In this document: positions 1-13,064 of the stretch, piece after piece
Layout of the letters: each line of letters starts with the position of its first letter
Numbering within the stretch: the first letter of the stretch is position 1
DNA from: Monomorium pharaonis
Taxonomy: Eukaryota > Arthropoda > Insecta > Hymenoptera > Formicidae
Reading direction: 5' to 3'
Assembly (NCBI RefSeq): GCF_013373865.1
Contig: NC_050470.1
Location: 20,288,167-20,352,166 of the forward strand
DNA length: 64,000 nucleotides
Translations under genes and position numbers: made by a program
The notes under the pieces: generated by a model
Told to the model about the DNA's origin: nothing
What the model saw: the letters and a program-made list of their open reading frames with translations, nothing else
Databases searched by the model: none

Positions 1-52
1 GAAATTTATATCAAATAATTATTATTGATGAGACAATAATCCAGGGAACATT

Positions 53-870
53 CAAGATGAATATATGATTAGTTTCAGAGATATGAGGGATCCAAGTGGT
101 GAGTTTTCTATTAGATAGTATGGTACAATTAAATTTTTATAAACTGATATTTATGTTAAAAATTATTTTCCTGTCTATTTTAATGTTTTTTGAATTGCTG
201 ATTACAAATCTATTGTCAAGATTCAAGAATTTAATATGATAGATTTAATATGGCGAATATTATTATTAAAAAACATGTTAATTTTTATTTAAACTGGAAT
301 TTTACGGTTTTTTAAATTGCTAATTACGAATTTAATACTGCATTTTCAAAATTTGAAATGGTAGATCCAAAATGGCAGGCATATATAAGGAAACTATTTA
401 ATTTTTGTGTAAGTTAGATTTCGTCGGTTTTTCAGATTACTGATTCTGAATTCAAAACTGAATGCGTGAAATTGTAGAGTGAGTATTTAAAAAATCTACT
501 AATACTCGTAAAAATTACAAATTCATTTGATTTTTTGATATTTATTATTATAATAATTCTGATATATTTATTATTTATGTTCGCTATTTTGAGTTTTATT
601 TTAATAATAAATTCGTAATTAGCGACCTGAAAACCCCTAAAATTCCAGTTTGAATAAAAAAAACTTTTTTTTTAAATAATATCCGCCATATTAAATTCTT
701 TAATTTTGACAACAGATTCGTAATCAGCGACTCAAAAACATTGGAATAGTAAGGAAAATAATTTTAAACATAAATATCAATATTAAAAAATTTAATTGTA
801 CCATATCCTTTAATGGAAAATCTACCACTTTGGCCTTTCATATCTCTGAAACAAATTATATGCTCATCTT
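53..870. mobile_element. Foldback element with long inverted arms
   Basis: The first roughly 290 bases reappear in reverse complement at about 590-870. Both arms carry TTTCAGAGATATGA, GGTACAATTAAATTTT and 'GCTAATTACGAATTT'-type blocks. The middle holds further diverged copies of the same 'gctgattacgaatt' block, so the element is built from repeated modules. No coding capacity is seen. Related modules recur at 16,440-16,760. Confidence 0.8.
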
Positions 871-1034
871 AAAAGAGAGGTATAAAAAATCGATAATTTG
901 CCAATCCCGAGGTAAACGCAAAATTTCTCTGTTTTCTAGTGTATTTTTCTCCGTAAAATTCAAATGTAAAATTATAGGTAAGTAAAGAAAAAAATGTTAC
1001 AGTCAATTTTAATGTTTATAAGCACGGGCTCATG

Positions 1035-1515
1035 TACACTGAAAGAAAAATGTCAAAGTATTAAGAATCAAATATTTCTTGTGACATTCTCTTCGATATT
1101 TATTTGTTATGAAGAAATTTATTATTAGTAAAAATATACATTTCGATAAAATATTCTATGACATATACTTCTGAAATATATTTCTGTAAAATATACCTTA
1201 TTTAAAGAGATAACATCCAGTGTGCGTACAAATAAATAATTTATTTACTAGAAATAAAACATTTAATTCGCCCTATTAAAATAAACCATTTATTAGAGAA
1301 AAATAATAAAAATTTTTTTATGGAAAATATTGTATATTTTACTCCAAAAATTTTATTTCTAAGAAATAAACCAATTAATAATAAAAATGAGATGCATTTC
1401 CTAGAAATATATATTTCATTTTCACAAATAAATTTTTTTATAATAAGTAAATTTCGAAGAAGACATTATAAGAAGTATTTGAGTTTCAAAACTTCGACAT
1501 TTTTCTCTTAGTGTA
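1035..1515. mobile_element. MITE with TACACTGAAAGAAAAATGTC-type inverted ends
   Basis: The left end (TACACTGAAAGAAAAATGTC) matches the reverse complement of the right end (TACACTAAGAGAAAAATGTC). Similarity continues for about 100 bases on each side. The interior is AT-rich; the short open frame at 1320-1511 lies inside it and is not a gene. The terminal motif resembles those of the elements at 13,421 and 44,836. Confidence 0.75.
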
Positions 1516-3164
1516 TGTTAATCTTCAATTCAATTTTATGTTTTATATTCTGTTAAGTACTTGATTACAATTGTTTTAGAAATTAAAAAATGTGGTATCT
1601 GAGTTGTAGTAGGTACGAAGAATTTGTTAAAACTTCTGTACAATTTTTAAACGATTATATTATTTTCCTAACGGGTTACTGATAAGAGAAAGTGATGAAG
1701 AAAGAAAAACTAATTAAAATATTCGCTCATAAAAATTCCTTAAAAAGTATAATAAAAACAAAAATAACTTTAAAAATATAAAAATAATGTAAAAATTTTT
1801 TTAATGTTCGAAAATAAAAAGATAAAAAAATGGGACCGATTCCTCCCTACACCCGATTTGTGATCCTGGATTCGACAAAGGAGTTAACAGCTGATTATAG
1901 GAGTTAATAGAAAATGATAAAAGCATGGTAGTATCGATAAAATATGTAGCTTGCTGGAGCTTAAGTAGCTTTAACTAGTTGCAACTTTTTCTCTTCACTT
2001 AGCATAATTTTAAGAGACATATTTGGATTCTACGAGAAAAATGTATACTAGAAAACATGAAAATTTTGTGTTCACGTCGCGGTCGACAAATTGTCAATTT
2101 TTCTTATCCCCCGTTTTTCCTTTATTGTCCTATCAATACTAATCATTTTGCATGAAATTCAATTCAAAATGCGAGTTTCCCAAAACAGGCAAAAAAACAT
2201 TTTTGCAGTAGCTCTTTGCATTTAAAATTGCAAAAAAAGCTATTTGAATGTATTATAACTGTTATACATGATATTGTAACATATGATATTAAAAAAGCAT
2301 TATTGTAACCAAAATTATATATGTGTTAAGATTTTTTTAGGTCTTGAAAAAAATTTGTTGCATTAATTATTGCTCATCCTTATAGTAGAATAAATCATTT
2401 TTGTTAAACAACATTACAAAACTTCTATGATATAAGTATTTGAAATCAAATTCGTTATCTTCATTTTTTGTTATATAGAATAGAATCCAAGAAACCAGAT
2501 TCTGTGGCGGGTCCCGGATTTCAAATCCAGACACCCAAATCCCGGATATCCTAGATATCCAGATTTAAAATCCGAATTCATATTTTTTTATCTAGACAAA
2601 GAGAAAAGAAGGAAACACGATAGTTATGGTTTTATTTTTGTTAAAAAAGCTCTAATATATATAGTTTTGTGTAGAAAGAAGATTAGAATATAATTGTTTC
2701 AACATAATTATAAACATTTATCTTCAAAATCCATACTTTTTTATTAAATTTGCGCTTAGAAAAATAACTCAAGATAACAAAAATCTAAATAAATCATACA
2801 GTTTGCTATGTGAGCGATTTTATGCATGATATTGCGGCTCCTCCTGTATTAAATGTAGAAAAATATCGCGCCACTAAAGGCGATAAAATGTACAAACCGA
2901 TGAGCACCACAAAAAACATTCGTAACAGTGTTTCCCAATTTTGTAGTAATACAAATGCTCTTAGTTGAATTATCTGAACAATTTTGTTTAAATTGTAAAC
3001 GAGAAACATTGATTGTGCATCAAGAAAAAAGTAGTTAATTTTTTAACTTGATTAAATTTCTTCAATTCAAGTATTGATACATTTTACTTATATACATAAA
3101 ATACTTGAACTTTATTTAGGTATTTACATATTTAACTAAAATCTTACCAAAATCCTTACAAAAG
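1516..3164. other. AT-rich stretch, no gene seen
   Basis: There is no recognisable coding region or RNA gene. The only structured piece is about 2505-2580, where a 'tcccggat / ggatat / ccagatt' motif repeats in both orientations. The small antisense frame at 2806-3009 has no recognisable domain. Confidence 0.5.
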
Positions 3165-3650
3165 TAAAAAAGATATGCCAAGTATATAAACGTGTGCATT
3201 CAAAAATGTATACAAGATTAATACAATTAACTAAATATTTTAATATTTTTAAAAAAATGAAATATATTTCTAAAAAAAACTTTAAAAAATCCTATAAAAA
3301 TATATTCAAAAATTAAATGGAAATATTATCAATAATAATGACAGATGATAAAGTAAAAACCTGACGTATCCGACTTGTATTATTTCTATATATATTTTCA
3401 AGACTATCTCATTGACATTAAGTGTATATACAAGAATACAATTAATGCAAACCAGACATGCCAAGTTTTTGCTAAATAGTTTCTTATAATTGATAACATT
3501 GCCATTTTTCAAATAATTTTGAATAGATTTTTATAGGATTTTTCTGTCATTTTTTTAAACATACTTGGCTAATTGTATTAATTTCGTACACATTTTTATA
3601 TGCACGCGTTTATATACTTAGCGTATTTTTTTATATCTTTGTTTTCGTAG
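3165..3650. mobile_element. Inverted-repeat (MITE-like) element
   Basis: Bases 3165-3315 ('gccaagtatataaacg', 'attaatacaatta', 'aatcctataaaaat') are repeated in reverse complement at about 3520-3648. A spacer of about 200 bases separates the arms. No coding capacity. Confidence 0.7.
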
Positions 3651-3775
3651 AATTTTACTCTTTTTGTAAAAATTAGATAATATTGTTTCTACACTTGTAT
3701 TACGTGGTTTTATTTGAATTGATTTATTTATTATATATTATTATAATATATATAAAACATTATTAATATTTATAC

Positions 3776-3796
3776 GTATATATATATATATATATG
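3776..3796. repeat. (TA)n microsatellite
   Basis: Uninterrupted TA dinucleotides. A (TAA)n run follows at 4162-4190. Confidence 0.9.
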
Positions 3797-4305
3797 GTTT
3801 TTGAATCGCTGAATATAGATCATATAGACATATAGACATGTCTGGTCCCGTGTAAAAGAATTTTGTTTAGCTTATAACGATATTCGTGAGCAATTTAGAG
3901 GACTTCCACCCTTTCATCCGCCATGTTAGATTTGACTAAGGCGCCAATTAGCATCCAAAAGGCCATGCTGTTACGAAAATTTTGAGCATCGATTTAATTG
4001 CATCAATTTTTGAGCAGGTGGGGTGTCCAGTTGACGTGTATCGTCCTATTGTATTAAACATATTACTTTTATTGCGCTAATATATTTTATGCATATTTGC
4101 ATTAACAAATATCCTTGCCGTATTGCTTTAACATTCAAAGACTTATAATTTTCTCAACTTTTTATTAATAATAATAATAATAATAATATTAACATATATA
4201 TTATGTATATTATTTGTTTGTTATTTTTATTTTTTATTAGTTATTATATTAAAGTATTCATTTTTTCGCATATCAGTTCATCACTTACGGTACATTACAT
4301 TATAA

Positions 4306-4342
4306 TTTTACTAGAACAAGTAATAATCTTGTTCTAGTAAAA
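4306..4342. repeat. Perfect 15-bp hairpin
   Basis: TTTTACTAGAACAAG is followed by a 7-base spacer and its exact reverse complement. Weaker symmetry extends outwards. It could be the centre of a small foldback MITE. Confidence 0.7.
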
Positions 4343-5339
4343 TAAATTGTACGTAGCTACATTGTAAAGCGTCTTATGACAAACTAGCTTGACATATGAG
4401 TCTAATACTTGAAAATAAGGCAAATGAGCATTTTCGCACAAAAAATCTCGAAATTAACCTCGGGATTAAAAGTTCCGATATTAATCGGAATCAAAAGCTT
4501 GCATCAATATTATATAACACGTGTGCTACATGTGTGCAGTGAAGTTCGCATCACACGACACGACTTTTTTATGTACTTGGCATCGCGCCGCGCCGCTATC
4601 GCGTCGCTTGATATATCAATAAATACGTGTATAAAAGTCAATACTTTTTTTCTACATTATCACATAGTAAATTGGTTTAAAAAAATTAAGTTAATTTTTA
4701 TATTTAAAAAAACATGAATAAAACAGGATATGCTAAAAATAAAAGTCACTTACTCTTTTTCTGCACATGAAAAGAACAATTTTGCTGAAATACAATAAAT
4801 AATTATGTTGGACTATTAAAATATGAACAGTAAGTGATTGGCTGACACACATCCACGAGAATTTTTCTCGTGCTGTAATCTTTGCGTTTTTAACGTTTTT
4901 AATTTTTATTCTTTAGTTTATGTTTTATGCTGATGAATCGGATTAGGTATAATTGTACGTGGTTTTGGAGAGGAAGGTGTTGTATATATCATTTGTTCTG
5001 TAAATATTGTAATTATTGTGTATGTGAAATTATAATCTCGAGGAGATCAATAAATCTACTACTATTAAAATATATATTGGACGTTTAAATTGGTAGCTTA
5101 AATATCAATTTTTTCCAACCATATTATCATGATTAAGTCTCACATAATTATTTTGATAATCCAACATAAAATCATATTCTAATTTATATATATTCTAATC
5201 TACATTTAATTAAATTTTTGAACACTGTAGTAAAATTATTCTTTCCAAGAATATTGTTTTTACACCTTATAGAAATAAAATGTATTTATTTAATTCTATA
5301 CGATTTAACGAATGAGTAGTTTGTCAATTACAAGAATTG
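4343..5339. other. No gene seen; possible retroelement remnant near 4.83-5.08 kb
   Basis: The open frame at 4409-4717 has no recognisable domain. A CACGAGAA/TTCTCGTG hairpin lies at about 4852-4870. A polyadenylation-like AATAAA lies near 5050. These would suit an old LTR, but no partner copy or boundary could be found. Confidence 0.3.
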
Positions 5340-6042
5340 AGAGCCACTGTGCAATGCGATTGTGTGTTTGTTCACGCATCCAACCGAAACGTATCCAATA
5401 GGATAAACAAAAAAGAAACACAAAACTGTCGAGATCTGGTCATGTACTATCCTCTGGGAAAATAACTTCGACAAACAGACAGTAACAATTTCCAATGGTA
5501 CATTGTGTTCTTCCTTTCTACGAAGAGATTATGCCTCAAAAGCATTGTACACCTTTAATCTACAGTTTAAGGAAGGAATGGGCGCACAAATGTATCTGCG
5601 GCATAGTTTTGCAAAGTCGCGCGCGATTAAAATTGGAGTCCGTTCAAACAATCAACCCCTTTTATAATGTAACAAGCTCCGCCGTGTTGTCCGGTGTGGT
5701 AGGGATAGAACATTCTCTTTTGTGCGAACTGGTTTTTCCCTTTTATCTTTCACAACAGCCTGCGCAAATATTAAACTATTTGACCTCTTCTTTAGTCCCT
5801 CTCACCGCCCCTCATTCTCCCCGTCATTACTTTAACCATTTTCGTGGTGTTTACTGTTACATATTACAATCGTGATGGATCTCAGCAATAAGTAGCCCCG
5901 TGCAATTAAAATAATCATTTACAAATTGCAACCGCATGCTTCCAGTACCAGGGAAATTAACGCGCTAAATGAAGCTGTCGATAACAACGATTAATCGACT
6001 AATAATCACCGCAATTATTGACATTTAATTGCTCCTACATTC

Positions 6043-6084
<42 letters not shown>

Positions 6085-6540
6085 TCTCTTTTCAAATGTC
6101 CGTCACCATCACTCGCTGCGAATGCCAACTTCTTTTTCCTTTGGTTCTGAAAGAACGTCGGGACTTGTTCAGCCGCTGACTCGCGCGCACGGAGTAGATG
6201 AGAAAGAAATAAGAAAGTTCTGACGAATTAGTATTATCAGCACGGAGCTACGGGGATTAATGAGTTCCCGTCATCGTTCCTCTCCGCCCTCAATATCCTC
6301 ATCCGTCTCTTTTTCTCACGGCCTCAAAAGAACTTTTTTCGGCAAACGACCCGCCCGATTATGGCGCGTAATCTTGTAAAATACGTAACCGAACTCTCGT
6401 GCCGCCTCTTTCAGTCGCACGTCAAGAAAGCGCGCGAGCGACATGAAATACACAAAACAAAAAGGAAGTAAAGGAAGCAAAATTCCTCTCCGAAATTCTC
6501 TTCCTCTCCAATATAATTGCCCGTTCATTTATGACGGTGT
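5340..6540. other. GC-richer unique DNA with (TC)n tract
   Basis: The base composition is clearly less AT-rich than the flanks. It contains a (TC)n microsatellite at 6042-6079. Open frames at 5495-5875 and 6316-6528 show no domain or splice-consistent structure. It may be host regulatory or untranslated sequence, but this is inference only. Confidence 0.35.
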
Positions 6541-7056
6541 CGCTGGTTATTATTACTTTCATTGAAGATGAGAAAATGCGCACAAAATATCACTCATAAA
6601 TTTTCTTACATAAAACTTTTAACTATTTTAGTATGCATTTTTTATTAAATTTTAGATCTAAAAAAAGCGATTTAAAAAATATATACTTCTAATTATTTTA
6701 CAAATATGCCAAATTAATACATTTTTTCTAAACATTATATAAATATAAAAATCTATATTTATTATAAGTTTCTTAATTTTCATTCTAAATAAAAACTTAT
6801 TTAATATTAATAATTTGTTACATGTAGTATCTTTTGTAACGTATAATTTCAAATTACCTCAACTAAATGTTTTAAGTGTAATTTAACTGTTCATATTTTA
6901 TTCACAATCACAAAGACTAAAAATACGAAAAAATAAATAAATAGCATTTGCTTTAAACAAATATCAAAAACAAAATGTAACAAAAATATTTAAAAAAAAT
7001 AAAAATTACCAACCGCTACAAAATTTTTTTTAATAAAAATTAAAAGTAAAATAGCG
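6541..7056. other. AT-rich stretch, nothing recognised
   Basis: Low-complexity AT-rich sequence. No repeat partner or coding region was found. Confidence 0.5.
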
Positions 7057-7850
7057 TAACCATCTGACATGGGGTTACGGTAACCCCAGTCGGTTTTGAA
7101 ATGTTCGCTATTTAAAAGTATTTAACAAGGGGACGCTGGAACAAGGGGGGGTGGGAGTTTGAACTGTGCTCTACTTATTCCTCTTTGAGCGTTGTAAATG
7201 TTCTGAAAACAACAGAAGTAGGAGCATCGAAAGTGTGTGTTGGGGTTACAGTTACCCGTGTGTAAAGAACGTAACAAAAAAAATGAAAAAGTTCCAAATT
7301 TGAAGGGTAAGTAAAGTTATTTTTTTGTTCATTACGTATCATTTACGCATACAGTACTTATATATATTACCAATATGACGAGCACTTTGCGAAAATATGC
7401 TGCAATTGTAGCATTACAAATTAAAAATTTTTTCTATAACAAATAAAATCTTTTCTAATAAATATTTTTTGTATTAATAATTATGTTTTTTAAATGAATA
7501 TTACTATTTTTTTTTACTATTATGTTTAAACTGTATTTATTTTTTACTAAATTCACATTACAAAATAAATATATTTTTTGAACAGAATCAAAAAACTGAC
7601 GATAGATTCTTAAAATACAACTCTTCCTCTTTCCATTGATCGCTATTTTAATTACTTTATTTATTTTTTTCTAATAAATACAGGCGTTTGAAGAAAAGGC
7701 AAATTTTTACAAAAATTTTTCGTTCCTTTCTCATTCTTTTCAAAAAATCTCTTTTCTTTTAATATCTTCGACTTTTCAGCCAAGACCATCATAATTCTGA
7801 GATTTTTTCCTTTTGATAAAAAAAAGAAGTTAAATTGATTAAATACATTT
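7057..7850. mobile_element. Old piggyBac-like MITE relic
   Basis: The left end (TAACCATCTGAC...GGGGTTAC, 'gtcggttttgaaatgttcgc') aligns with the left end of the element at 13,065. Bases around 7580-7810 ('gattcttaaaatacaactctt', 'ggcgtttgaa', 'taattctgaga') align with 14,020-14,230 of that element. The right terminus is eroded. The MITE nested in the 13-kb copy is absent here. Confidence 0.6.
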
Positions 7851-8157
7851 GGAGATATAAATCAACAAAATTTTGAGGTTAGTTTCATAAAAAAAAGTTT
7901 CATAAAACTTTGTATACAGAGGTTTTCTGTAACGCTGATAACAAATCTAAAGATAGTTTTTCAATATTTATAATCAGCGGCATAAAAAGATTGTCGACCA
8001 TATTAGATTACCCATTTTAAGTTCTGAAAAATTAAATAATGGCTCATATATACAGATTTCTAAGGTTTTTATTTTTAAATTTTTATTAAAATTATATTTT
8101 TATTTTTAACATTATTTCATGTTCAATTTTTCCTTTTCAAAAATTTTCGCAATTTTA

Positions 8158-9018
8158 ACAAGTTACTTGTAACCAAGTTACAGTTACAGTTACTTTTTTT
8201 GGTAACTAATAACTTAACTTCCTTACTTTTCTCTATCTGTAACTGCAACTTAACAGCAGTTACATTTTTTTACAGTTACATTTTTTTGGTAACTAATAAC
8301 TATTTTAATAGTTACTTTAGTAATTACTTTTTTGGAACATGCGTTAAAATTTTTAATCAACAACCGGAAAAAGTCGAGTCTACACAAAAGAAATTGTATC
8401 GATTCTTAAAATCGAATAATTCCAGTATTAATATGCTAAATAATTACACTGCAATTAAGAAACTTTTTATTAAATATAACACAGGCATTCCAAGTTCTGC
8501 ATCTGTGGAATATATGTTTAGCATCGGTGACTATATATAATAACGCCACATAAAGATTATCTTAATAATAATATATATATTTGAATATCAAATTTTATAA
8601 AATTAATAAAAATTTTTATAAATATTTTGTAACAAAAAAAATATATGAATCTATGAATGGCAGCCAATGTATCGTTATATTTTATTTAATTCTGATAACA
8701 GTAATATACGATTTAGACTTTAACAAAGTTCTCATTTAGTGTACATGAAATAACTTGTTAAAGAACATAATTAAGCACATAATATACAACAGTTAGTAAA
8801 GCATAAAATGTAAGATTTTATTTCTTATATTTAAAATAATATACAATTATTTAAGAAAAAAGTAACTAAAAAGTAACGACTCGTTATTTTTTTAATAACT
8901 GTCACTGTAATGAGTTATTTTTCAAAATCGGTAACTTGTAACTGTAATTGGTTACTTTTTCAATAAGAAAACTGTAACTGTAACTAATTACTTTTACAAA
9001 GTAACTTTTCCAACCTTG
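8158..9018. mobile_element. hAT-type element with GTTACT subterminal arrays
   Basis: Dense GTAACT/AGTTAC repeats lie at about 8160-8320 and again, in inverse orientation, at 8865-9018. They flank a hAT transposase C-terminal relic. The right end read inwards is CAAGGTTGGAAAAGTTACT, which fits hAT termini. The left terminus is decayed. Confidence 0.65.
8349..8540 (+). pseudogene. hAT transposase C-terminal (dimerisation) fragment
   Basis: The reading frame ends in KLFIKYNTGIPSSASVEYMF, close to the hAT dimerisation signature (YNT-LPSSA-VE--FS). That domain forms the C-terminus of hAT transposases and supports dimer formation. Only about 60 residues remain; the catalytic DDE/RNase-H part is missing. 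The longer open frame beginning at 8199 starts inside the GTTACT array and is not a real start. The fragment sits between two inverted subterminal arrays, so it is an internally deleted element rather than a gene. Confidence 0.65.
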
Positions 9019-10948
9019 TAAATAACTTAAAATATTTTAACACCAACTCAAAAATAAATTATTTTTATTGTAATATAATTTAAAAATTAAATTATTATAA
9101 ATTGTTCTTAATGTTATATAAGAACAAGTTGTAATTTAAAATTAAATTATTTTCCAGTATTCCAACAGTATAAACAAAACACTCTGAAAATACAAGATTT
9201 TGATTTTCTTTATTATTTACATATAAATGTTCACAAAATATATTTTGCATAAATAAAAAGAAGCAAAAGAAAAGGTCTGAAGGCAACAGTGAATAGTAAA
9301 AGTATATATATGTAGATGTATACGAAAGAGTTGTGATAGGATTTCGTAGCAGAGGTCGAAATCGAGAGAACATTTTTCTTACTATTTATTTTATCGGCTT
9401 GTTTTTACTGCTACAAGATAAGGTGCATTGGGGACTTGCATTGTTATCAAACAATCGCTCAGAAAGAACTTTAGGAAAGAGTCGTATCCAATCCACGATC
9501 GTTTAAAATGCTCCTATATTTCGATTAACATCATCGAGAAGTATCATGATTATCAAGTTAGGCTTTATCTATCGTCATTAGATTCGCTGTAGCAAAATTA
9601 TCGTGCACGTTTACGAAATTGCTTTTAGTCGTTTTACTTTTTCAATATTCCGACTCGACACCTTCCACGAACCCGAATCATCTACAACATTTCACAGCTT
9701 GCAAATTACGTCCCGAAATTACCTCCTTCATTAACCTCGGTACCTGATTGCTCAAGATAACTTGGACACTTTCCACTCTTGGAAATTTATAACTTGATTT
9801 AAAATCCACTTTTGGTTCGATTTTTTAGTCTAAGTAGATTTTAAAAGGAAATACGAGAATACCTAATGTCTATAAATAACATATTCCTTTTTTTTACTTC
9901 CGACCTATATTTATTCAAGAGGAAAAATTAAACTATACATACATGCAAATTCAATGTATGTATAAATATTAATAAAAAAATAATAATCAATGCCTCGCGC
10001 GATAAATAATGTAGAAACTTATATCTTTCCTATTTTAAATAATTATATATACAATTTATTAAGAATATATGACATTGATAAAAGTATTTTAAAAGAGATT
10101 TTATAGTATTCAAAAATAATAATTTTGAAAATTTTGCACAATAATATGCTATTTTTTTACTTGCGTTTTTATTGTATCTTAAAACTTCATAGAAACAAAA
10201 ACAGCATTTAGAAAACTGATAGAAGGTATTAATCAATGAGAGGAAAACATAATTATTACAATTAATCTCAAAGTGCAACTATAAATTTTCACATAATTAT
10301 ATTTACAGTTGTTGTTATTAAAATTTTTATAGTTTAGAATTATAATAGCTGAAATTAACATATAATAAGATTTTATTTGCATTAAAATAGTGTTAATTCA
10401 GTTAAAGTGTTAACACTTTACACTTACAAAAAAGGTACAAAACATTTTTAAATGTAAAACATACTTTAAAAAAATTTTTTTATTTTTTATTTTTTATTTT
10501 TGTGTACAAACTTTTACTCAAAGTAATTTTAATGGAAGAAGAATGTAAGCTGTACTCTAAGGTTAATTGCAACGTTGTCAAAAAAATTTTCAGAAGCGAC
10601 ATTGGAAACAGTCTTACTTCGTGACATATTGAGTATTCGGAGAATAGAAATCAGTTTCTCGTACAAATAACAGCATATCACGTCCCACTATATCAACTAA
10701 ACTTTAGCGTCGTGAATACCGTCCAACTGTGCATGTAATGACTACGACGATTGTAGCATCCTAATGTGCACATAGTTACATCGCGTATTGCACAGACAAG
10801 ATAGGTCATTATAGTATTATAATAAAGTAGTAATACAGAAAATAAAGTAAAAAGTCATAATTACCTAAGAAAGAAATCATTTCTTATAAGAAATAAAATA
10901 AATTACCTTTTTAAAAAAGATAAAAGAGACGACGAAGTGTATATGCCC
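9019..10948. other. No gene seen
   Basis: AT-rich, with a slightly GC-richer patch at 9400-9800. A perfect palindrome AAGTGTTAACACTT lies near 10,404. Open frames at 9095-9373 and 10,030-10,278 are AT-rich and carry no domain. Confidence 0.5.
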
Positions 10949-11403
10949 GATCAAAAATTTTTCATGTAAAAGTATGTAAAAATCTGTAGAATTATGTATC
11001 AAAAATGTCCATGCAAAATTTTATATTGTATATTTTTATTTAATTTTACATATTTTTATGTAATTTTATATAATTTTGATATAATTTTATAGATTTATAC
11101 ATACTCTTGTATAAAAAAATTTTTGCCAGGAAAAAAATAGCTTATTTACAATTATATATAATTACATATAATTATACATAATTATATTTAATTATATATA
11201 ATTACATATGAATAATTCTTTCTCAATAAAAAATGTTTCATGTAAAAGTATGTATAAATTTATAGAATTATATCAGAATTATATAAAAGTATATAAAATT
11301 ATGTAAAATTATATAAAAATATACAATATAAAATTTTGCATGGACATTTTTGATACATAATTCTACAGATTTTTATATATTTTTACATGAAAAATTTTTG
11401 ATC
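10949..11403. mobile_element. Foldback MITE with about 180-bp arms
   Basis: GATCAAAAATTTTTCATGTA at 10,949 is repeated in reverse complement ending at 11,403. The arms (about 10,949-11,125 and 11,224-11,403) match closely, including 'tgtccatgcaaaatttta'. The centre is (AT)-rich 'aattatata' repeats. Confidence 0.8.
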
Positions 11404-12430
11404 AGGTGCGTATCTTTAACAAAAGGAACTATTGTACTAAAAAACCCAAGTAGTAATATATTTTAATTTTCCTTAAAAAATAGTATCAAAAGAATTGTAT
11501 TACCCAACTCGAGTAATGTCATATGTATTAAATAAAGAGACAGAAAAATGTATTTTGTCTAAAAAAATAATGATATGAAAAAAATGCGCTAACTATCAAA
11601 ATTGATATTTATACAAATTAAGAAATTTATTATTATCTTATAATATTAAAATATTACGTACAATAATATAGTTCTGTATATAAGCGTCTTGATTAACATA
11701 TTAACATTAAATATAAAACAAAACAATAATAATAATAATTTTTTTATTGAAAAAAGAAACTTGCTGCTGTTGTAGAGAAAACAATAAAAACAATTTATTC
11801 TAATATAAATAAATAATAAATTGTTCATAATTAATTTTATAATTATTATTATCAACTTTTTTATTATTTTCTATGGCAAGTTATTATTTTTTTTTTTTCA
11901 ATAACACATTTATCTGTTATATTTTTTTTGCTTTCCATCTAATATCAATATATCTAATATTAACCAAAACGCTTAAAACTGTATACATCATTATGTATAA
12001 AACTATATATCATTGAATATAACATTTTAATATTAAAAAATAATAAATCTTTTAATACAAATATCCATTCTTATAGTTGGCGAATTTTCTGCATTATTAC
12101 TTTTGTAGAAAAGATAAATTTGTTGTTCTCTTACTTCTAATATATATCACTTGATTTGAATAACACAATTTTATCATACTATTATTTTTTAAGAAGAATT
12201 AAAGATATTATTTATTATGCTTGAATTCTTTTAATACAATAATTTTTTGGTACAAAAGTGCACATACACTTAGCGCCCTTTTTTAACTTGTTAAAAAGTT
12301 AAAAAGTTATTGTAGTATTAAACATCTTCTAAACAATATATATATTTTTTGTGATATAAAGCATAATTTCAAGCTAATACAATTGTAAACAATTGTAAAA
12401 TAACTCTTTCAGTATACATTTCCTATCTGT
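11404..12430. other. AT-rich stretch, no gene seen
   Basis: The open frame at 11,646-11,855 is composed of AT-rich codons and has no recognisable product. Confidence 0.5.
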
Positions 12431-12627
12431 ACGATTCAATACACATGGGGTCAAATTGACCTTAATTAATTGAAGAAGTACTATAGCGACGCTATTTTTT
12501 TGGTCCGAAAAATTCTGGTACAAAGTTTACGTATCATAAAATGATACTTGATGGTCTGGAAGAGAGAAAATTGTACGTAGTCAAGAAAAATGGAAACGTT
12601 GAGGTTCAGGAGCGTACGGCAACTGGT

Positions 12628-12681
<54 letters not shown>

Positions 12682-12808
12682 AAATAGAAATCTTAATTCA
12701 ATAATGAATGTCGCATCCGAGACCTGTTTTGACAGTTTAATAATAAGTTAAAGATATTTTATTAAAAAATTCATTAAGATTATGTTGACCTCTAGTGTAC
12801 TCAAAAGG
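12431..12808. mobile_element. Degraded piggyBac-like relic
   Basis: The right end reads inwards from TTAA (12,809-12,812) as CCTTTTGAGTACACTAGAGG. The left end contains ATTCAATACACATGGGGTCA, a diverged mirror image. A (TA)n microsatellite at 12,630-12,678 expanded inside it. The family call rests on the TTAA site and terminal CC only. Confidence 0.45.
12630..12678. repeat. (TA)n microsatellite
   Basis: About 24 uninterrupted TA units. Confidence 0.95.
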
Positions 12809-13064
12809 TTAATATCAAAACGACCAACATAATTTATAATTATAACATTACACAAGTATCAAATCGCATGCATCTTTTATTCTTTATTTTCATTATTTTT
12901 TTTTTCTGTTAAATAGTAAGCAAATTCTTTTCTCAATAATTTTCTTATATAAATTTTATATACATTTTCTACTTCTATGAATTGCGTATCATTTTGACTT
13001 TTGAAAAACTTTTACATTAAATCAGAATAGTAATATTGCAATATTAAATTGATAATCATTTTAA

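Noticed and set aside
5495..5875. 126-codon frame
   Set aside because: No domain, no homologous pattern I can recognise, and no supporting gene structure.
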